From: Polydactylus sextarius
Taxonomy: Eukaryota > Chordata > Actinopteri > Polynemidae
NCBI GenBank assembly: GCA_016801845.1
Contig: CM028931.1
Location: 19,009,302 to 19,073,301, forward strand
Direction: 5' to 3'
DNA length: 64,000 bases
How positions within the stretch are numbered: position 1 is the stretch's first letter; every line of letters starts with the position of its first letter. Shown here one piece after another: positions 52,201 to 64,000 of the stretch. The notes beneath the pieces are model-generated. The model worked only from the letters and a program-made list of their open reading frames with translations. It did not search any database and was not told the DNA's origin. The translations under genes were made by a program, and so were the position numbers.

Positions 52201-55200
52201 TAAATTGTCTCATTTGACCACATTAGCTAACTGGATTGTGTTAAGTAACTTGTCTATGTTAGCTAACTTTGCTACATTATTAACTGCCACCATTTGAACT
52301 GATTTGGCTACATTAGCTACGTTAGCCAACGTCCTACCAGAAGGCGGTGAGCGTCTGGAAGTTGATGGTCTCCAGGACGTGTTCGGGAGCGTTGAGCTCC
52401 AGCAGCAACATGATGAAGATGCGATGATACGGCAGCTGCTGGAACTCGGTCTGACGAACGTCGTGGTCCTGGATCAGGACGCCGACGACGATACCCAGCA
52501 CCTGACGACGGACGGAGAAGAAGATAATTAGAAACTAAATTCTGTTGGTAGACACCAGGGTAGATGTTTGATGTTCCACCTTGTTGAGGAGGTTGATCTT
52601 GGTCACCGTGTTGGTGGCCTCTCCAGAGTGTTTGACCAGCAGAGCGATGAGCCTGACAAAGGCGTCCAGGTTGTGGTAACACTTGGCTCTGATGATGGCG
52701 GCGCTGGCCGCCGGGTTGTGCTGCTGCTCCGCCTGCGCCCTGTAGCTGATCTCGACGCACATCTCCGTGCAGAGGCGGAAGAACCTGGTGATCAGGTCGT
52801 CTGTTTTCAGGATCCCCTGCTGGTGCATCTGGACGAAGGAGAAGACGACGTGAGCTAATCGCCACCATTTTTATTTTATTTAACGCCGCCGATAGTCGAT
52901 CGTTGATCTACCTGTCCGACGAAGGCGGAGAACGCCTTGGTGCTGTCTCTGCCGGCGGCGGCGGAGTGATACAGGTTCACCCACTCCCTCAGAAGATACT
53001 CAGCCTTCTCCCTCAGACCTGGAGGGTCGTCGTACTCGGACGCCTGCGAGATCCCAGAATGCATCATGAAGTTGGGGCCGCCGTGGGCGCGGTCGATCAT
53101 CGCTTCGTAGTTGGAGCGGACGACGTCCATGAGCTGAGGAAGACTGAGGAAGAAGAGAAGTTTAAATAACAAATAGGGAAACATTTGGCTACGTTAGCTA
53201 ATTTGGCTAATTTGACTGCGTCAGGTACTTGACCATGTTAGCTAACATTGCTACATTATCCAACATCAATGTATTAACTAAACTGGCTATGTTAGCTAAC
53301 ATCGCTACATTAGCTAATTTGACTACCTTAAGTAACTTGCCTGTGTTAGCAAAAACTTTGAAATGCTAGTTAACTTGACTATAGAGTCACTTGGCTATGT
53401 TAGCAAATTTTTCCACATTTCCACAGTTAACTTTGCTACATTAGCTAACATGGCTACGTTAGCTAATTTAACTGCCTTAAGTAATTTTACCATGTCTGCA
53501 AACTGCGCTACGTTAGCTAACATGGCTATATTAGCGTGGTGGTTTACCCCTCGGGTGCGTTGGCTCTGGAGTGAGCACACGTCCTCATCAGGGTCTCGAT
53601 GGTGTGGAAGAGGTCGGCCTCGGTCACGTGACTCACGCTGCGGTCGTCCACCAGCAGCAGCTTCACCAGCTGCATGGCGAACGCCACCGCCATGTAGTGC
53701 AGCCCGTTCTCCATCGACTGAAACGACGTTAGCGTTAGAGACTGAAGCAGCTTGATTCTTTAACACGTCTGTTCACCGTCTGTGTGTTTACCTGAGCCAG
53801 GTGCAGGTCGTACTGCTGCATGTTGACCAGATGGTTCCTGATGAGCAGCTCCACCGCCTCCACGTTGTATTTATACTCATCACGACATTCGATCAGACAC
53901 CTGTGGCGCAAACGACGACGAGTAAGACTACGGAGTAAGACTACGACTTGTTGATTTAAAACAAATCTAACGTCTCACGCACCTTGTGATCTGTTTATTG
54001 CACCACTGTGGCCCGTAGGCTCGTCCGTCCTGCAGAGCTTTCAGCACCAGCAGGTGGCACTCTCTGTAACGAAGCAGCAGGTCAGAGTCGGCGCCGCTGG
54101 TGGCGTCCAGGAGACCTTCAACAGCCTGAGAGACAAAACAAACAGGTTAGTGGAGGTGAAACGAACCAGGCGTTCAGATTTCAGTGAACTTAAACGTCGT
54201 CGTACCTTCTGCAGGAGGCCCAGAGCAGCGATGCCGTCCCTGGAGTTCCTGGCCAGAGCCACGGCCTCCAGGAGGCTACGAAGAGCCTGAGTCAGAGGGT
54301 TCATGGTCAGAGCTGGAGAGATGGCATGAAGGTGCTGCTCCAGGTCGGCGATGCATTTATCATAGATCTGAGCTACGTCGTCTGTGGCCCAGGCCTGTTG
54401 CTGTAAAGACAGAGGAGGTTTTAGTGTCTCAGTGGTCGTTTTAGTTTTTATGTCTAAAGAAGAAGAACTACTGACCTTCATGGGTTGAGCCAGGAAGCCG
54501 GTGGGTTGTGACAGATCGTTGCTGGGTAAGAAACCGGGAACGTTTCTGGCGAATTCCTCGTAGACGGCGAGCTGCTTCGGGTCGACTCCTCCCACCTGGA
54601 TACGACATATTCACTTAGTTTAATTTGAAACTAATCAACTAATTATTTGCTCCAGAACATAAACATCGTTAACTCCTTTTTACATCGTTCCTCCAGGAAC
54701 TGATGATCGTGGCCGTAATTCATCAGATTTCACTGCAGCTTTTCTAAAAAAAAAAAACAATTGCAATGAAAATTGCAGCGTCTTTTGTTGCAATAAAGTT
54801 GTGACATTTTAAATGCTTCGTGCAATAAAGTTGTGACGTTTTAAATGTTTTGTGCTATAAAGTTGCAGCATTTTAGATGTTTTATTGCAATAAAGTTGCA
54901 GCATTTTGTTGCAATAAAGTTGCAGCATTTTGTTGCAACAACGTCTCAGCGTTCTGAAGTGTTTTGTTGCAACAAAAACTGGTTAAAAAGTCGCGGTGAC
55001 TGGTTTAGTATTTGTGATCACGTCATCGTGAAATCCTGGAGGATACGAGTGAAGTTGTTTTTGTTTCTGTTGCCATGGTGATGACGATGACTTCACCTTC
55101 AGTCTGATCTGCTCAGGCATCCGTTCAGCCTGGTACGTGAGGACGACGGGGTCGCAGTAACGACGTCCCTCCTGTCGAGCGTGTTTCCTCAACTCAAACT

Positions 55201-58200
55201 CCTGAAGGATGAAACATCTGATTATTAAGCTGTGGTCGTTTTGTTTTTTCGTAGTATAAGGATTTAAAGGGTTGAACAGTCTCACCGTCGCTAGCCTCTT
55301 GTCCATCTCGGGTCCGGCCTTCTCCACCGCCGTTTTCTGAATGAAGCAACAAGCCAGTTCACAGTTGTCCTGAGCGATGCGAGCCGCCGCCTCCTCCATC
55401 ATCTCTCTCTGCTGTGGCGTCGGTGCCTGAGAGGAAACAGACAAATCGGGTTAATTGAGGTTTCTGATGTTTCCTAGAGGACGTAATTGTTTCTGGAGGC
55501 GTCCGTTCTCACCCTCAGCGCGGCGGCGAAGCTGTTCTTCAGGTTGGTGGCGATGCTCATGAGCAGCGGCTCCCGGCAGGTGATCATGGCCATGCCGGCG
55601 GTCAGGTTCCTCATCATGTGGTGGGCGGCAACGCGCATCCTCGACTCCTCCGAGTCCAGAGCGAAGTCCTTCCTGATGATCTGCTCGCAGGTCGTCATGG
55701 CGATCTTGATGGAGCGGTCGACCACGGGGTGGACCAGCTCCTGGACGGCGCGCTCCACCGACTGACGGACGCACTGTTTGAGCTGAGGATGAGCCTGGAG
55801 CAGAGGGATCTGACGGGGACGAGAAACGGCCGTTAGAACTAGAACAAACGGGAGGCGGAGACGTCTCGGACGGACGGATTCGAGGCGCTTACGTTGACGT
55901 TGATGTTGATGTGCGGCGCCAGGCCGGCCAGGGCGTACACGTTGATGTCGTGGTAGCTGAACTGAGGCGTGGGCGGCCCCGTGGTGGTGCAGGTGGTGGT
56001 GGTGGCAGCTGGGGTGGAGGGGGGAGCTGCAAATGGAACAAAGTCTCCTGTTGGTCACAAAACGCTCGTTGGATTAAAATCAGGGAAGAAAAAACAAACC
56101 CAACAACAACAAAAAAACAGAAACAAAAAGATAAATGTTGGAGCGTCTTTTTGGTTCTTGTTAAACTAACCTGTGGTGGAGACGGGCAGCATCTCCTCCG
56201 GCGGCTTGGCCTCCTTCTTGGGCGCCGACAGCTGCTCCTCCAGACTCTTCAGCTTGTCTTTGTCCTTCAGGAGGTTCCCCGGCTTCAGGTCGTTGATGTC
56301 CAGGGACAAGTTCTTACACAGAACTTCGATCTCAAACTTCAAGTTCAACTACAGTGAAAGAAAAAAAAGGAGGTGAGCGACAGTTTTGACGCAGTCTGAT
56401 TATTTTATTATTTGACTGACTCGTCGGTCACCTTGAGGTCGTGCTCCTGATGCAGCTCAGCGAGGACGTTCATGATCGCCATGGTCCACGGGTTCTGAGG
56501 TCTGAAAACCTGCAGCGACAAACAAACGACGACCAACGTTAATCAGTCGTTTTAATTAATTCAGCATCACTTTGTTTCAGGCTGCGTTAGCTCACCATGC
56601 TACGGAGACTTGACTCTAAAACTTTGGCCACGAAGGGAACGACGTAGAGCAGCTCCTGTTGACCTTTGACATACGCTTCTAGCAGCAGAGACTTGACCTC
56701 CAGGTCCTGAGAAATTAAAGACATAAAAGACATGTAAACATAAAGACAAACAGGGTTCAGAGGCACAATGTTCTGCTACATTTTGTAACAGTTTTGCTAC
56801 ATTTGTTAAAGTTTAGCTCCATTTTGTAACAGTTTGTTACATTCTGTTCTTTTTGTTACAGTTTTGCTACATTAACTAAACATTTTGCAAAGTTTTGTTT
56901 CATTTAGTTAAAGTTTTGCTACAGTTTAGCTGTTTTGTTTCTGGATTAAACGTTTTGCTTCATTTTACTACAGTTTATTCCAGTCTGCTACATGTCTGCT
57001 ACATGTTGCCGTACCGTGTAGAGGATGGGCTTGTTCTTCGCCAGCGTGATCATCCCCAACCAGTGACCCAGGTTCTTCAGCAGGGAGCGATCAGAGAAGT
57101 TGGCAGCCGCTTTGTCTGACGTGAGGAGAACCTGGAGGAAAAACAAAACGAGACGCGGGTTACGTCTGCGTCTACCTCGGCCGCCGCCTTCTAACTCATC
57201 ACCTCCAGCTGTTCTACCTTGATGTTCCTGTAGGTCTCGTTCAGCACCATTTTAACAAACTCCGGGTTCTTGAGCGTGTCCAGGAAGTTGGAGTAGAGAC
57301 TGTGGAAGTTCGGTTCGATGCTGACTCTCTTCATGACCAAATACTGAGACACCCAGGGCATGAACTCCTCCTTCACCGTCTCCTTCAGCTCCTCCACCTG
57401 AGAAAACACCACCGAGTTATTTATAGAAACAACAGTCATTTGCAGCCATCGATGGTGACGTTTTATTCCTTTACCTTCTGCGTCATGTTGGACTGAGACA
57501 GGTTGTTGAAGATGAAGGCGATCTTCTCCTGGACGTTCTCCGGCGGCTCCACGATCCGTTCGGTCTGGTCCGTCGCTACTAGCAACGTGTCGATGTTGGT
57601 AGTGTTTATTGACGGCTGCAGGAGGAAACATTGGTTATTATCATGTTGAATGATGTTTATCGTCACATTGTTACGACGGAGCATTGGAGCCACGTTGGGG
57701 AAAAAAAAAGATTCTTAAATTACGAGAATAAAGTCGTAGTTTTACTTCTCACTGCAACTTTAAACTTGTAAAACTACAACTTCATTTACGACTTCAATTG
57801 TCTCACTTATTCTTGAAAAATTGTGAATTTTATTCTTGTAAATTTGCTATTTTTATCTTGGTAAAATTACAACTTTATATTCCTAAAGTTACGATAACTT
57901 ACAGTTAAGTTACAAACTACAACTTTTGTTTAAATTGACGACTCATTTTCAAAATATTCTTAATTTATTGTGGAAATAAAACAACTTTATTCTGGTAAAA
58001 ATTAGGATTTCCGTTCTCAAAATATTACGACTTTTATTGCCGTAAATTTGCGTAAACGAATCACTTTTACTCCTGTAATATTACGACAATTATTTACAAC
58101 TTTTATTCTTTAAATACTCCAACTTATTCTAGTAAAGCTTTACTTGTTACTCGTAAATATTTAGACTTTATTCCTTAATATTGTGACTTTTATCCTCATA

Positions 58201-61200
58201 AGATTCTGACTTGTTCTCGTAAAACTATAACTTTAAATTTACAACTTCTATTCTCTAAATATTCTGACTTTTGTTCTTGTAAAGCTATGTTGCTGTGGTA
58301 GTTTTAAGGTGGTTCTTCTCCCCTGACGTGGTCCGGGTTCTAGTTGTGGTTTAAGGGATCCAGAGTGAGACTCACGGGCACGTCCTTCTTAAAGCCAGTC
58401 GTGGGTCTGGTGATGGTGGTGGACTTGGCTGCCGTGGTGGTGGTGGTGGTGGTTGTGACTAGCGTGCTGGGTTGTCCGGGCGGTGCTGGTTTGGGGCCTC
58501 CGGGCTGCTGCTGCTGCTGTTGCTGCTGTTGTTGCTGCTGCTGCTGCTGGGACTGGGCCTGAGCTTGGACCTGGGCCAGAGCCAGACTCCCCGGTGTGGT
58601 GATGGAGCCCTGCATCTTCACCGGAGGGTCCCGTGACTGTTGGCCGTACTCGATATACTGCACACACAGGATATTCAAAGACGCAGAGCGGGAGGGTTAA
58701 TTTACCTGAAGGCGGGACGCCGTCTCCCACCTCGGAGCGGGGACACTAAGACTTTAAAGTAGCGATGTAAAGGTAAATTAGGGAAACCTGTTTACCTCTT
58801 GTAAATGGTGTGGAAACTGTAAAAAGTGTGCGATTGAAGCCAGATGCTGACAGTACTGAGGATAATCCTTTAGTCTACAGAGATCAGACACGTTAGCGTC
58901 ACAACATCACTCACGTTAGAATCATCTGACGCAACAGGATCAAATCTTTACCTGTTTTTGAACCTATCTAAGGCGGCGATGCCAAAGTAATACATTTTGG
59001 ACCCGTAGGGTTTCCGTAAGGCCTCGAGGACGTAGCGCAGCGCCAGGCCCAGCGCCATGTAGGTGACCAGGCCCTTCTCGATGATGCCTCCGAACAGGCA
59101 GGCGGTGATGTGCAGCTCCTTGTCCGGGTACTGGGGGAAGAAGCGGTACTCCTCGAACAGGTTGCGCAGCATGCAGTTGAACACCTCGCGCTCACGTTTG
59201 ATAGACGAGTCCTTGAACCTCTGCAGCATCTCCAGGACCTGAGCCACAACACGGGTGAGTCAAACAACAACAACAACAACTCCATCGTTTCAGGTTTAAA
59301 CATAAACGTGTGTACGTACTTCGTCCACAGACATGGTCGGGTGAGGAGGGTGGTTGTAGATGCGCTGGAAGTAACTGTTGGCCTCGTCGTCGATCTCTTT
59401 ACTAAAGTGCTGGTTCGCCTCGGGCCACACCTGAGAAAGGTCAGCTGGGACAAAAACAAACAAACAACAGGTTAGTTGTTTTTAAATCGACTTTAACGTT
59501 GCGATTAAACACTTATGCAGCACGAGACGAGCAAGTTGTGGTGATCAGTTCCTCCAGGACTTCAGGACTTATGAGGAGTTTTGTTTTTTGGAAAAAATTG
59601 CAATAAAGTTGCAGCGTTTTGGTGCCAGTAAAGCTGTGTACTCGTTGGTATTGGTTGAATTTGCGTTATTAGTTGCGAGGTGAAATCCTGGAGGGTCTGA
59701 GATAATCAGGCACCATAAAAACCTCCAACCGCTCAGGTCAGACGTCTTTGCGGTGATTAAAGTAAAGTAAAGAAATAATGACACGTCAGTGGGGCCGTCA
59801 GCTTAAGCAGACAAGGAATGGAAGACTGATCTGGATCTCCTCTGTCACAGGTAACAGCTCTGTCATTTTTAAAGTGTTTTTTTTTCCTCCAGGAGCAGAG
59901 GAGATCCAGAGCCGAGCGGCGCAGGGCGGGGCTCTCAGTCGCACCACTACCACCACCACTTACAGGCCTTCATCTTACTCTGCTGGAAGGTCGGCGGGTT
60001 CAGGCTCGGCGTGCTCATCTTCCTGGTGCTGAACGGGTCAGCGCTGACCGACGGCATCCCCAGACTGGAGCCGATGCTGGAGCCGATGCTGGAGCTCAGC
60101 GTACCTGAGGGGTGACGACGGAGTTAGTCGCTTCAGTCTACAACCACCGCCGTTGTGTTTATTTAAAACCAAAATGTGATGAGAATTTAAAAACAAAAAA
60201 GCAGCGTAGTACCAGAGTCCATACCAGGGAGCTGCGACGACAAGCTGCCGATGCCCCCGAACGGCGTGCTGGGGTTGGGGTTGGACAGCGGCGGGAAGGC
60301 CTTGGCTGGAGACTGGGGGTTACTGAACGCCGAGCTCAGGGAGGCGGGGAAACCCTGCATGCTGGGAGTGTGGGAGGTGGCGGTGCCTCCCAGGTTCAGG
60401 GAGCCCATGCCGGACAGAGGGTCCACCTGGGGGAGAGACACAAAGACTCTTTAGTAACGTAGTTTACTTCACTACATGGTTCTTCTGAACATCAATTCTG
60501 TAGGTAATGTTTTGTTACAATTTACCACAGTTTGTTACAATTCACTACATTCTGAAAACCTCTAGACTCTAGTCAGAGACATTAGGTGTTTTCATTAGGT
60601 TGTGTTTGGCTACATTTTGTTATGTTTTGCTACATTCTACCAGTTCTTTATTTTACAGCCTCTACAAGCTAGAATCATTATGTATAGTTTTAGCTACAAT
60701 TTGTTACAATTCACCACGTTCTGTGACATTGTACACGCTAGTTAGAGACATTAGATGTTGTTTTTGTTACATTTTGACACATTTTGTCACAGTCTGCTAC
60801 AATGTACTGTGTTCTGTAACATTCTACATGTTCTAAAAGTGAGTGAGCGGCATTAAATAATGTTTTTGCCACGTTCTGTAACATTCTATCAATTCGTTGT
60901 TCTACACCATCTCCATTAGGTACAGAAAGATTAATATGTCCTTTCAATACTCAAGTATTTCTAAAAGCAACAACTGTCTACTCATAGTAACATCTGACCG
61001 GTGTTATCTGTTCCACCAGGACGTTACCTGAACAGGTGAGATGGCGTCCAGGCTGCTGGTGCTGGGAGCTCGTCCTTTGGGCATCACCCCCGGCGGCGGC
61101 TGCCGCGCTTTGTTCATCACGTTGCTACAGTTGGCGACCATGGTCAGGATGGTCTCCGACAGCTCCTGGGACACGCTCCTGAGGAAACGAAGCGTTAAAG

Positions 61201-63880
61201 TAAGTTCAGAGCAACAAGCGGTTTTATTTGAAGGTTTAAACTGATGTGTTCTCACCCGGCGCAGGACTGCAGACAGGCCAACATGGTGGCTAGAGTCTCC
61301 GGCGGCAGCTGAGCGCTCTTTGGCTGCTCTTTGTCTGGAGCTAAACCGCCCATGATGGACGGGCAGCGCCGCTTCAGGAACGTGACGCACGCCTGGATAA
61401 AAGGTTCCTAACACAGACACACAAACACAACATTAACAAAACCGTTCTTATCTCAAGATACGACGTATAAAATCAGATTTTTTTTAAAGACCAGTCGTAC
61501 CCCGTGCTCTCTGATTTTGTCAGTCAGCCATTTGTCAAGTTTGAGGTATTCACGGCGAGAGGCAAGTGCAGCAAGGTCAATAACAAAGGCAAATGGAGTA
61601 CCATTCAGCAGCATCGATAAAGACTGAGAGGAAGAAGAAGAAAAGGGTTTAGAGGGATTCTTCAAGATCTTTACGACGATAAGTTTCTATTTTGTTTTAG
61701 TTTGTTTCTAACGAACCTTCAAGTCCTGGGCCACGTCCAGGATGCGAGACAGCTTGGCCTGGTCGTACTGTTCTCCCCTCATGTACCACTCAGCCATCGA
61801 GTGCATGATGAGCTGACGGATGGAGGGAGACTGGCCCTGGACGGACACAAAACAAACCACACGTGTTTAATATGAACATAACAAACGGAAATAAGAGGAA
61901 GCAACGGTGGTGTGTCCTCACCTGTCCGTGCCAGGCGTAGTGCAGGATGATGGCGGAGTTGGGGTGGTTTCCCAGGAAGATGGGCATCAGGGTGGAGATG
62001 AGCTCGTGGCGCAGCGTGTGCCACGAGGTGGAGATCTGCAGCAGCGCCAGCACCAACATGTCGGGGCAGTGTTTGGTGGGAAAGCTGAAGAGCTGCTTCA
62101 CCTGCTCGTACTGACCCACCTCCGACAGGCGCAGCAGAGACTCCACCAGGTCCAGACTTTTCCTGCGACGAAAACCAGCGACCGGTTCAGCGTTTACAAC
62201 GTTTTAACGTTATCACTCTCGTTAAAAGCGGTGAAACTATTGAAGTACGAACCACGTGGCGATCTCCCGGTTGTCCTCCTCCGGCGGCGCCTTCAGGATG
62301 TCCGTAGCCACCGTGTGACACGGGTAGTCGGCGAAACAAAACACCTCTGGGCTCATCAGCGAGTGTTGGATGAACGACAGCTGACAAACGAAACGATGCG
62401 CAGCCGTTAGATGTTTAAAGACGTTAGGATGAATCTTTGCATCTGCGTCGTAGTTATGATTTCTCCTCTACCTGCCCCTCGGCGTGTTTCCACGGCCGAT
62501 AGATGAGGTCGACGGGGAACACCTCGATACCCAGACCCCTCTGGATCCCGTAGACCACGATCTGCAGGCCTTTACTGTCCCGGATCAAGAAGCCGGGGTG
62601 GTCCAGTTCATACGTCACCTCTTTGAAGTTCAGGTTGGGATTCTGGTGTAGCAACAGCATCACAGTTAGTTTAATTAAGCGTTTGACAATGAGAAAATAT
62701 TGAGCAGAAATCATCACGGGGTCACGTACGACTTCTTTGACGACGTCGATGAGAACCTCCACGTTCCACGTGTGAGCCTGCGAGCCGTCATTCTTGTCCT
62801 TCCCGTCGCTCCAGATGCCGCTTCCTGGAGCGGAGATGGACTGGAAGAGGAAACGTCGTTAACTTCTTTTATCTGCCGGCAACTACCAGACTTAAGACCT
62901 TTATAGAGATTGTTGTGGCTTAATCTGCATGATTTCACAGCAGCTTTTCTAAGAAAAACTGTTGCCGTGTTTTTAGGTGTTTTGTTGTAATTAAGTTGCA
63001 GTATTTTTAGTTGTTTTGTTGCAAAGTTGCAGTGTTTTCAGTCGTTTTGTCGCAACAAAGTTGCAGTGTTTTTAGTTGTTTTGTTACAACAAAGTTGCAG
63101 TGTTTTTAGTCGGTTTATTGCAACAAAGTTGCAGTGTTTTTGGTCGTTTTGTCACAACAAAGTTGCAGTGTTTTCAGTCGTTTTGTTGACACTAATCTTG
63201 TTGTGTAAACTGACCTGCAGCGGGATGCCGTCAGTCAAGCCAGAGTGAGTCCGAGCCATCATGCCCAGGACTCTGGCCACCTGACTGGCCGTCACCTCCC
63301 TCACCCCGTACTGGAGGATTATGTTTCTGCATTCGTCCACACTGAGGAGAAAGAAAGGGGTCAGAGGAGGAAGCGTCACCCAGTTGTAGGAGAGGACGCG
63401 GACGCGTAAACTCACCTGGCGCAGAAGCCGTAGCCGACTTCTTGCATGAATTCTGCGAGAGAGCTCTCCATCATGGTCTTAGCTAACTCCCCCGAGTCTG
63501 GCAGGATCCTGTCCATGAGAATGTCCCGTTTTTCAGGGTAGAGCAGTGGTGCGAGCACCACAGGGCAGCGCTCCTGGGGGAAATCTGAGACAAACACAAC
63601 CGCTACGTAAGAAAGACTTAGTCCACAAAGTTGTTCGGGTGCAGATATCGTCTCGTCCGACTGTCGTCCGTCGTACCTCGGCAAAGTGTCTTGAGGAAGG
63701 CGTCGATCTGCTCCTGTCCGACCCCGCTGGCTCCCTTCTGGCCAAACAGTAGATGGGAGAGCAGCAGGTGCAGCACCTCTATAGCGATGTCCTGGAAGCC
63801 ACCTTCCTGGTTCCCTCCGAGGTCGGCGTCCACGTACGAGCGCAGGAGGTCCGGGAGCTTCTGCTTGATGAACTGAGCAG
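49220..63880 (-). CDS. cnot1: CCR4-NOT transcription complex subunit 1 (scaffold), lacking only the N-terminus
   Basis: CNOT1 is the scaffold of the CCR4-NOT deadenylase. About 2238 codons are here (human 2376); residues before [16 protein letters not shown] lie past 64000. Exons, 5' to 3': 63677-63880, 63416-63584, 63215-63341, 62730-62840, 62472-62642, 62253-62380, 61922-62162, 61717-61836, 61501-61623, 61256-61407, 61028-61178, 60225-60426, 59979-60104, 59320-59444, 58952-59238, 58796-58874, 58376-58657, 57475-57615, 57218-57397, 57015-57131, 56596-56706, 56432-56509, 56171-56348, 55893-56008, 55513-55809, 55286-55426, 55097-55201, 54476-54595, 54206-54400, 53983-54125, 53792-53900, 53548-53717, 52912-53143, 52580-52828, 52338-52501, 51599-51716, 51416-51517, 51155-51328, 50336-50485, 50073-50253, 49862-49994, 49382-49516, 49220-49298. 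By family knowledge: HEAT repeats, a TTP-binding region (59320-58796), a CAF1-binding MIF4G (57615-56171), a CNOT9-binding domain (56008-55286) and the NOT module (53143-49220). It ends [14 protein letters not shown]. Exon 58376-58657 adds a 15-Gln run. Confidence 0.97.
50520..51130. repeat. TTAGCTAATTTGGCTAC-type degenerate repeat in CNOT1 intron
   Basis: Variants of GCTACATTAGCTAATTTG fill this intron. The same family fills two more CNOT1 introns, at 51780-52330 and 53170-53540. Confidence 0.8.
51780..52330. repeat. Same TTAGCTAA family, second CNOT1 intron
   Basis: ATGTTAGCTAACTTTGCTAC-like words repeat up to 8 bp before the donor of exon 52338-52501 (minus strand). Confidence 0.8.
53170..53540. 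repeat. Same TTAGCTAA family, third CNOT1 intron
   Basis: GGCTACGTTAGCTAATTTGG-like words between exons 52912-53143 and 53548-53717. Confidence 0.8.
54690..55042. mobile_element. MITE-like element with CCTCCAGGA termini
   Basis: The left end GTTCCTCCAGGA and right end AAATCCTGGAGG are inverted copies. The interior is a tandem array of GCAATAAAGTTGCAGCATTT variants. No coding capacity. It lies in a CNOT1 intron. Confidence 0.65.
56750..57000. repeat. TTTTGCTACATTTTGTAACAG-type repeat in CNOT1 intron
   Basis: Degenerate 20-25 bp units between exons 56596-56706 and 57015-57131. Confidence 0.7.
57700..58290. repeat. ATTCTTGTAAAATTACGAC-type repeat in CNOT1 intron
   Basis: Degenerate units of the TTATTCTCGTAAAATTACGA kind in the intron between exons 57475-57615 and 58376-58657. 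Confidence 0.75.
59551..59694. mobile_element. Short MITE-like copy with the same termini
   Basis: CCTCCAGGACTTC at 59551-59563 and GAAATCCTGGAGG at 59682-59694 are inverted. The interior has TTGCAATAAAGTTGCAGCGT, the same core as 54690-55042. Confidence 0.7.
60480..60900. repeat. About 165-bp tandem repeat in CNOT1 intron
   Basis: GTTACAATTCACTACATTCTG and AGAGACATTAG(G/A)TGTT recur at about 60535/60575 and 60705/60740, with a third, weaker copy after. Confidence 0.6.
62930..63190. repeat. AAAGTTGCAGTGTTTTTAGT tandem repeat in CNOT1 intron
   Basis: Units of about 38-40 bp, related to the interior of the MITE-like elements; also shares CAGCAGCTTTTCTAA with 54735. Terminal repeats are not recognisable here. 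Confidence 0.7.
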
Positions 63881-64000
63881 CTGAGGAACAAAACAAACTA
63901 ATGGTTAATTGATTATTTTATTAAACATTTAAAGATCTTATTTTAGTTCATTTACATTCAATCACTGTTGAATTCATCTATTACGTAGCATCTGGAAAAT

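Noticed and set aside
55981..56031. Acceptor TTTGCAG at 56031 for CNOT1 exon 55893-56008
   Set aside because: It would put the exon out of frame with the upstream exon; the CACCCCAG acceptor just before 56008 keeps the frame.
55474..56058. 194-aa minus-strand ORF with His/Arg-rich start
   Set aside because: It crosses the real CNOT1 exons and introns in partly wrong frames; only the segment matching CNOT1 is coding.
49220..63880. H/ACA snoRNAs in CNOT1 introns, as known in mammals
   Set aside because: I looked for box H and ACA hairpins in the larger introns and saw none convincing. A covariance search would be needed to rule them out.

Overview
The window is genomic DNA from a teleost fish, most likely a percomorph with a fairly compact genome. 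All protein genes are vertebrate and intron-rich, many introns are only 75-120 bp, splice sites are GT-AG, and the spacers are full of CA/GT microsatellites, minisatellites and AT-rich low-complexity DNA. The genes are those of human chromosome 16q: CBFB, PHAF1 and B3GNT9 (16q22.1), BBS2 (16q13), SETD6 and CNOT1 (16q21). No bacterial or viral genes were seen.

Layout. 1-10205 (+): 3' part of CBFB, the last three coding exons in repeat-filled introns. 13893-19891 (+): complete PHAF1 (C16orf70), 16 coding exons. 21838-23160 (+): a well-formed promoter and splice sites with no recognised gene. 23431-26827 (-): complete B3GNT9 in five coding exons; its first intron is an 8-bp satellite holding copies of its own 3' splice site. 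29275-35182 (-): complete BBS2, 17 exons, with an RFX X-box upstream. 36628-42713: a cluster of eight recognisable tRNA-Pro genes (AGG and TGG anticodons; one carries a D-arm duplication) plus one scrambled remnant. They are embedded in inverted arrays of a 38-41 bp satellite built from the first 12 nt of the tRNA, with CTCF-like motifs between genes. 43114-48387 (+): complete SETD6, nine exons. 49220-63880 (-): CNOT1, 43 exons down to the stop codon; only about the first 140 residues lie beyond the right edge.

The protein genes have unrelated jobs: transcription (CBFB), autophagy (PHAF1), glycosylation (B3GNT9), ciliary trafficking (BBS2), lysine methylation (SETD6) and mRNA deadenylation (CNOT1). 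They are neighbours by conserved synteny rather than one pathway. SETD6 and CNOT1 converge tail to tail, with poly(A) signals only 27 bases apart. The most unusual structure is the tRNA-Pro cluster. Other points are satellites whose units mimic splice signals (SETD6, B3GNT9, PHAF1 introns), a large inverted repeat around a LINE remnant in BBS2 intron 1, and the orphan promoter.

Exon boundaries were set by eye from reading frame, GT-AG sites and remembered human homologues. All gene models keep an open frame across every junction. Transcription starts, UTR ends and factor-binding sites are inferences.
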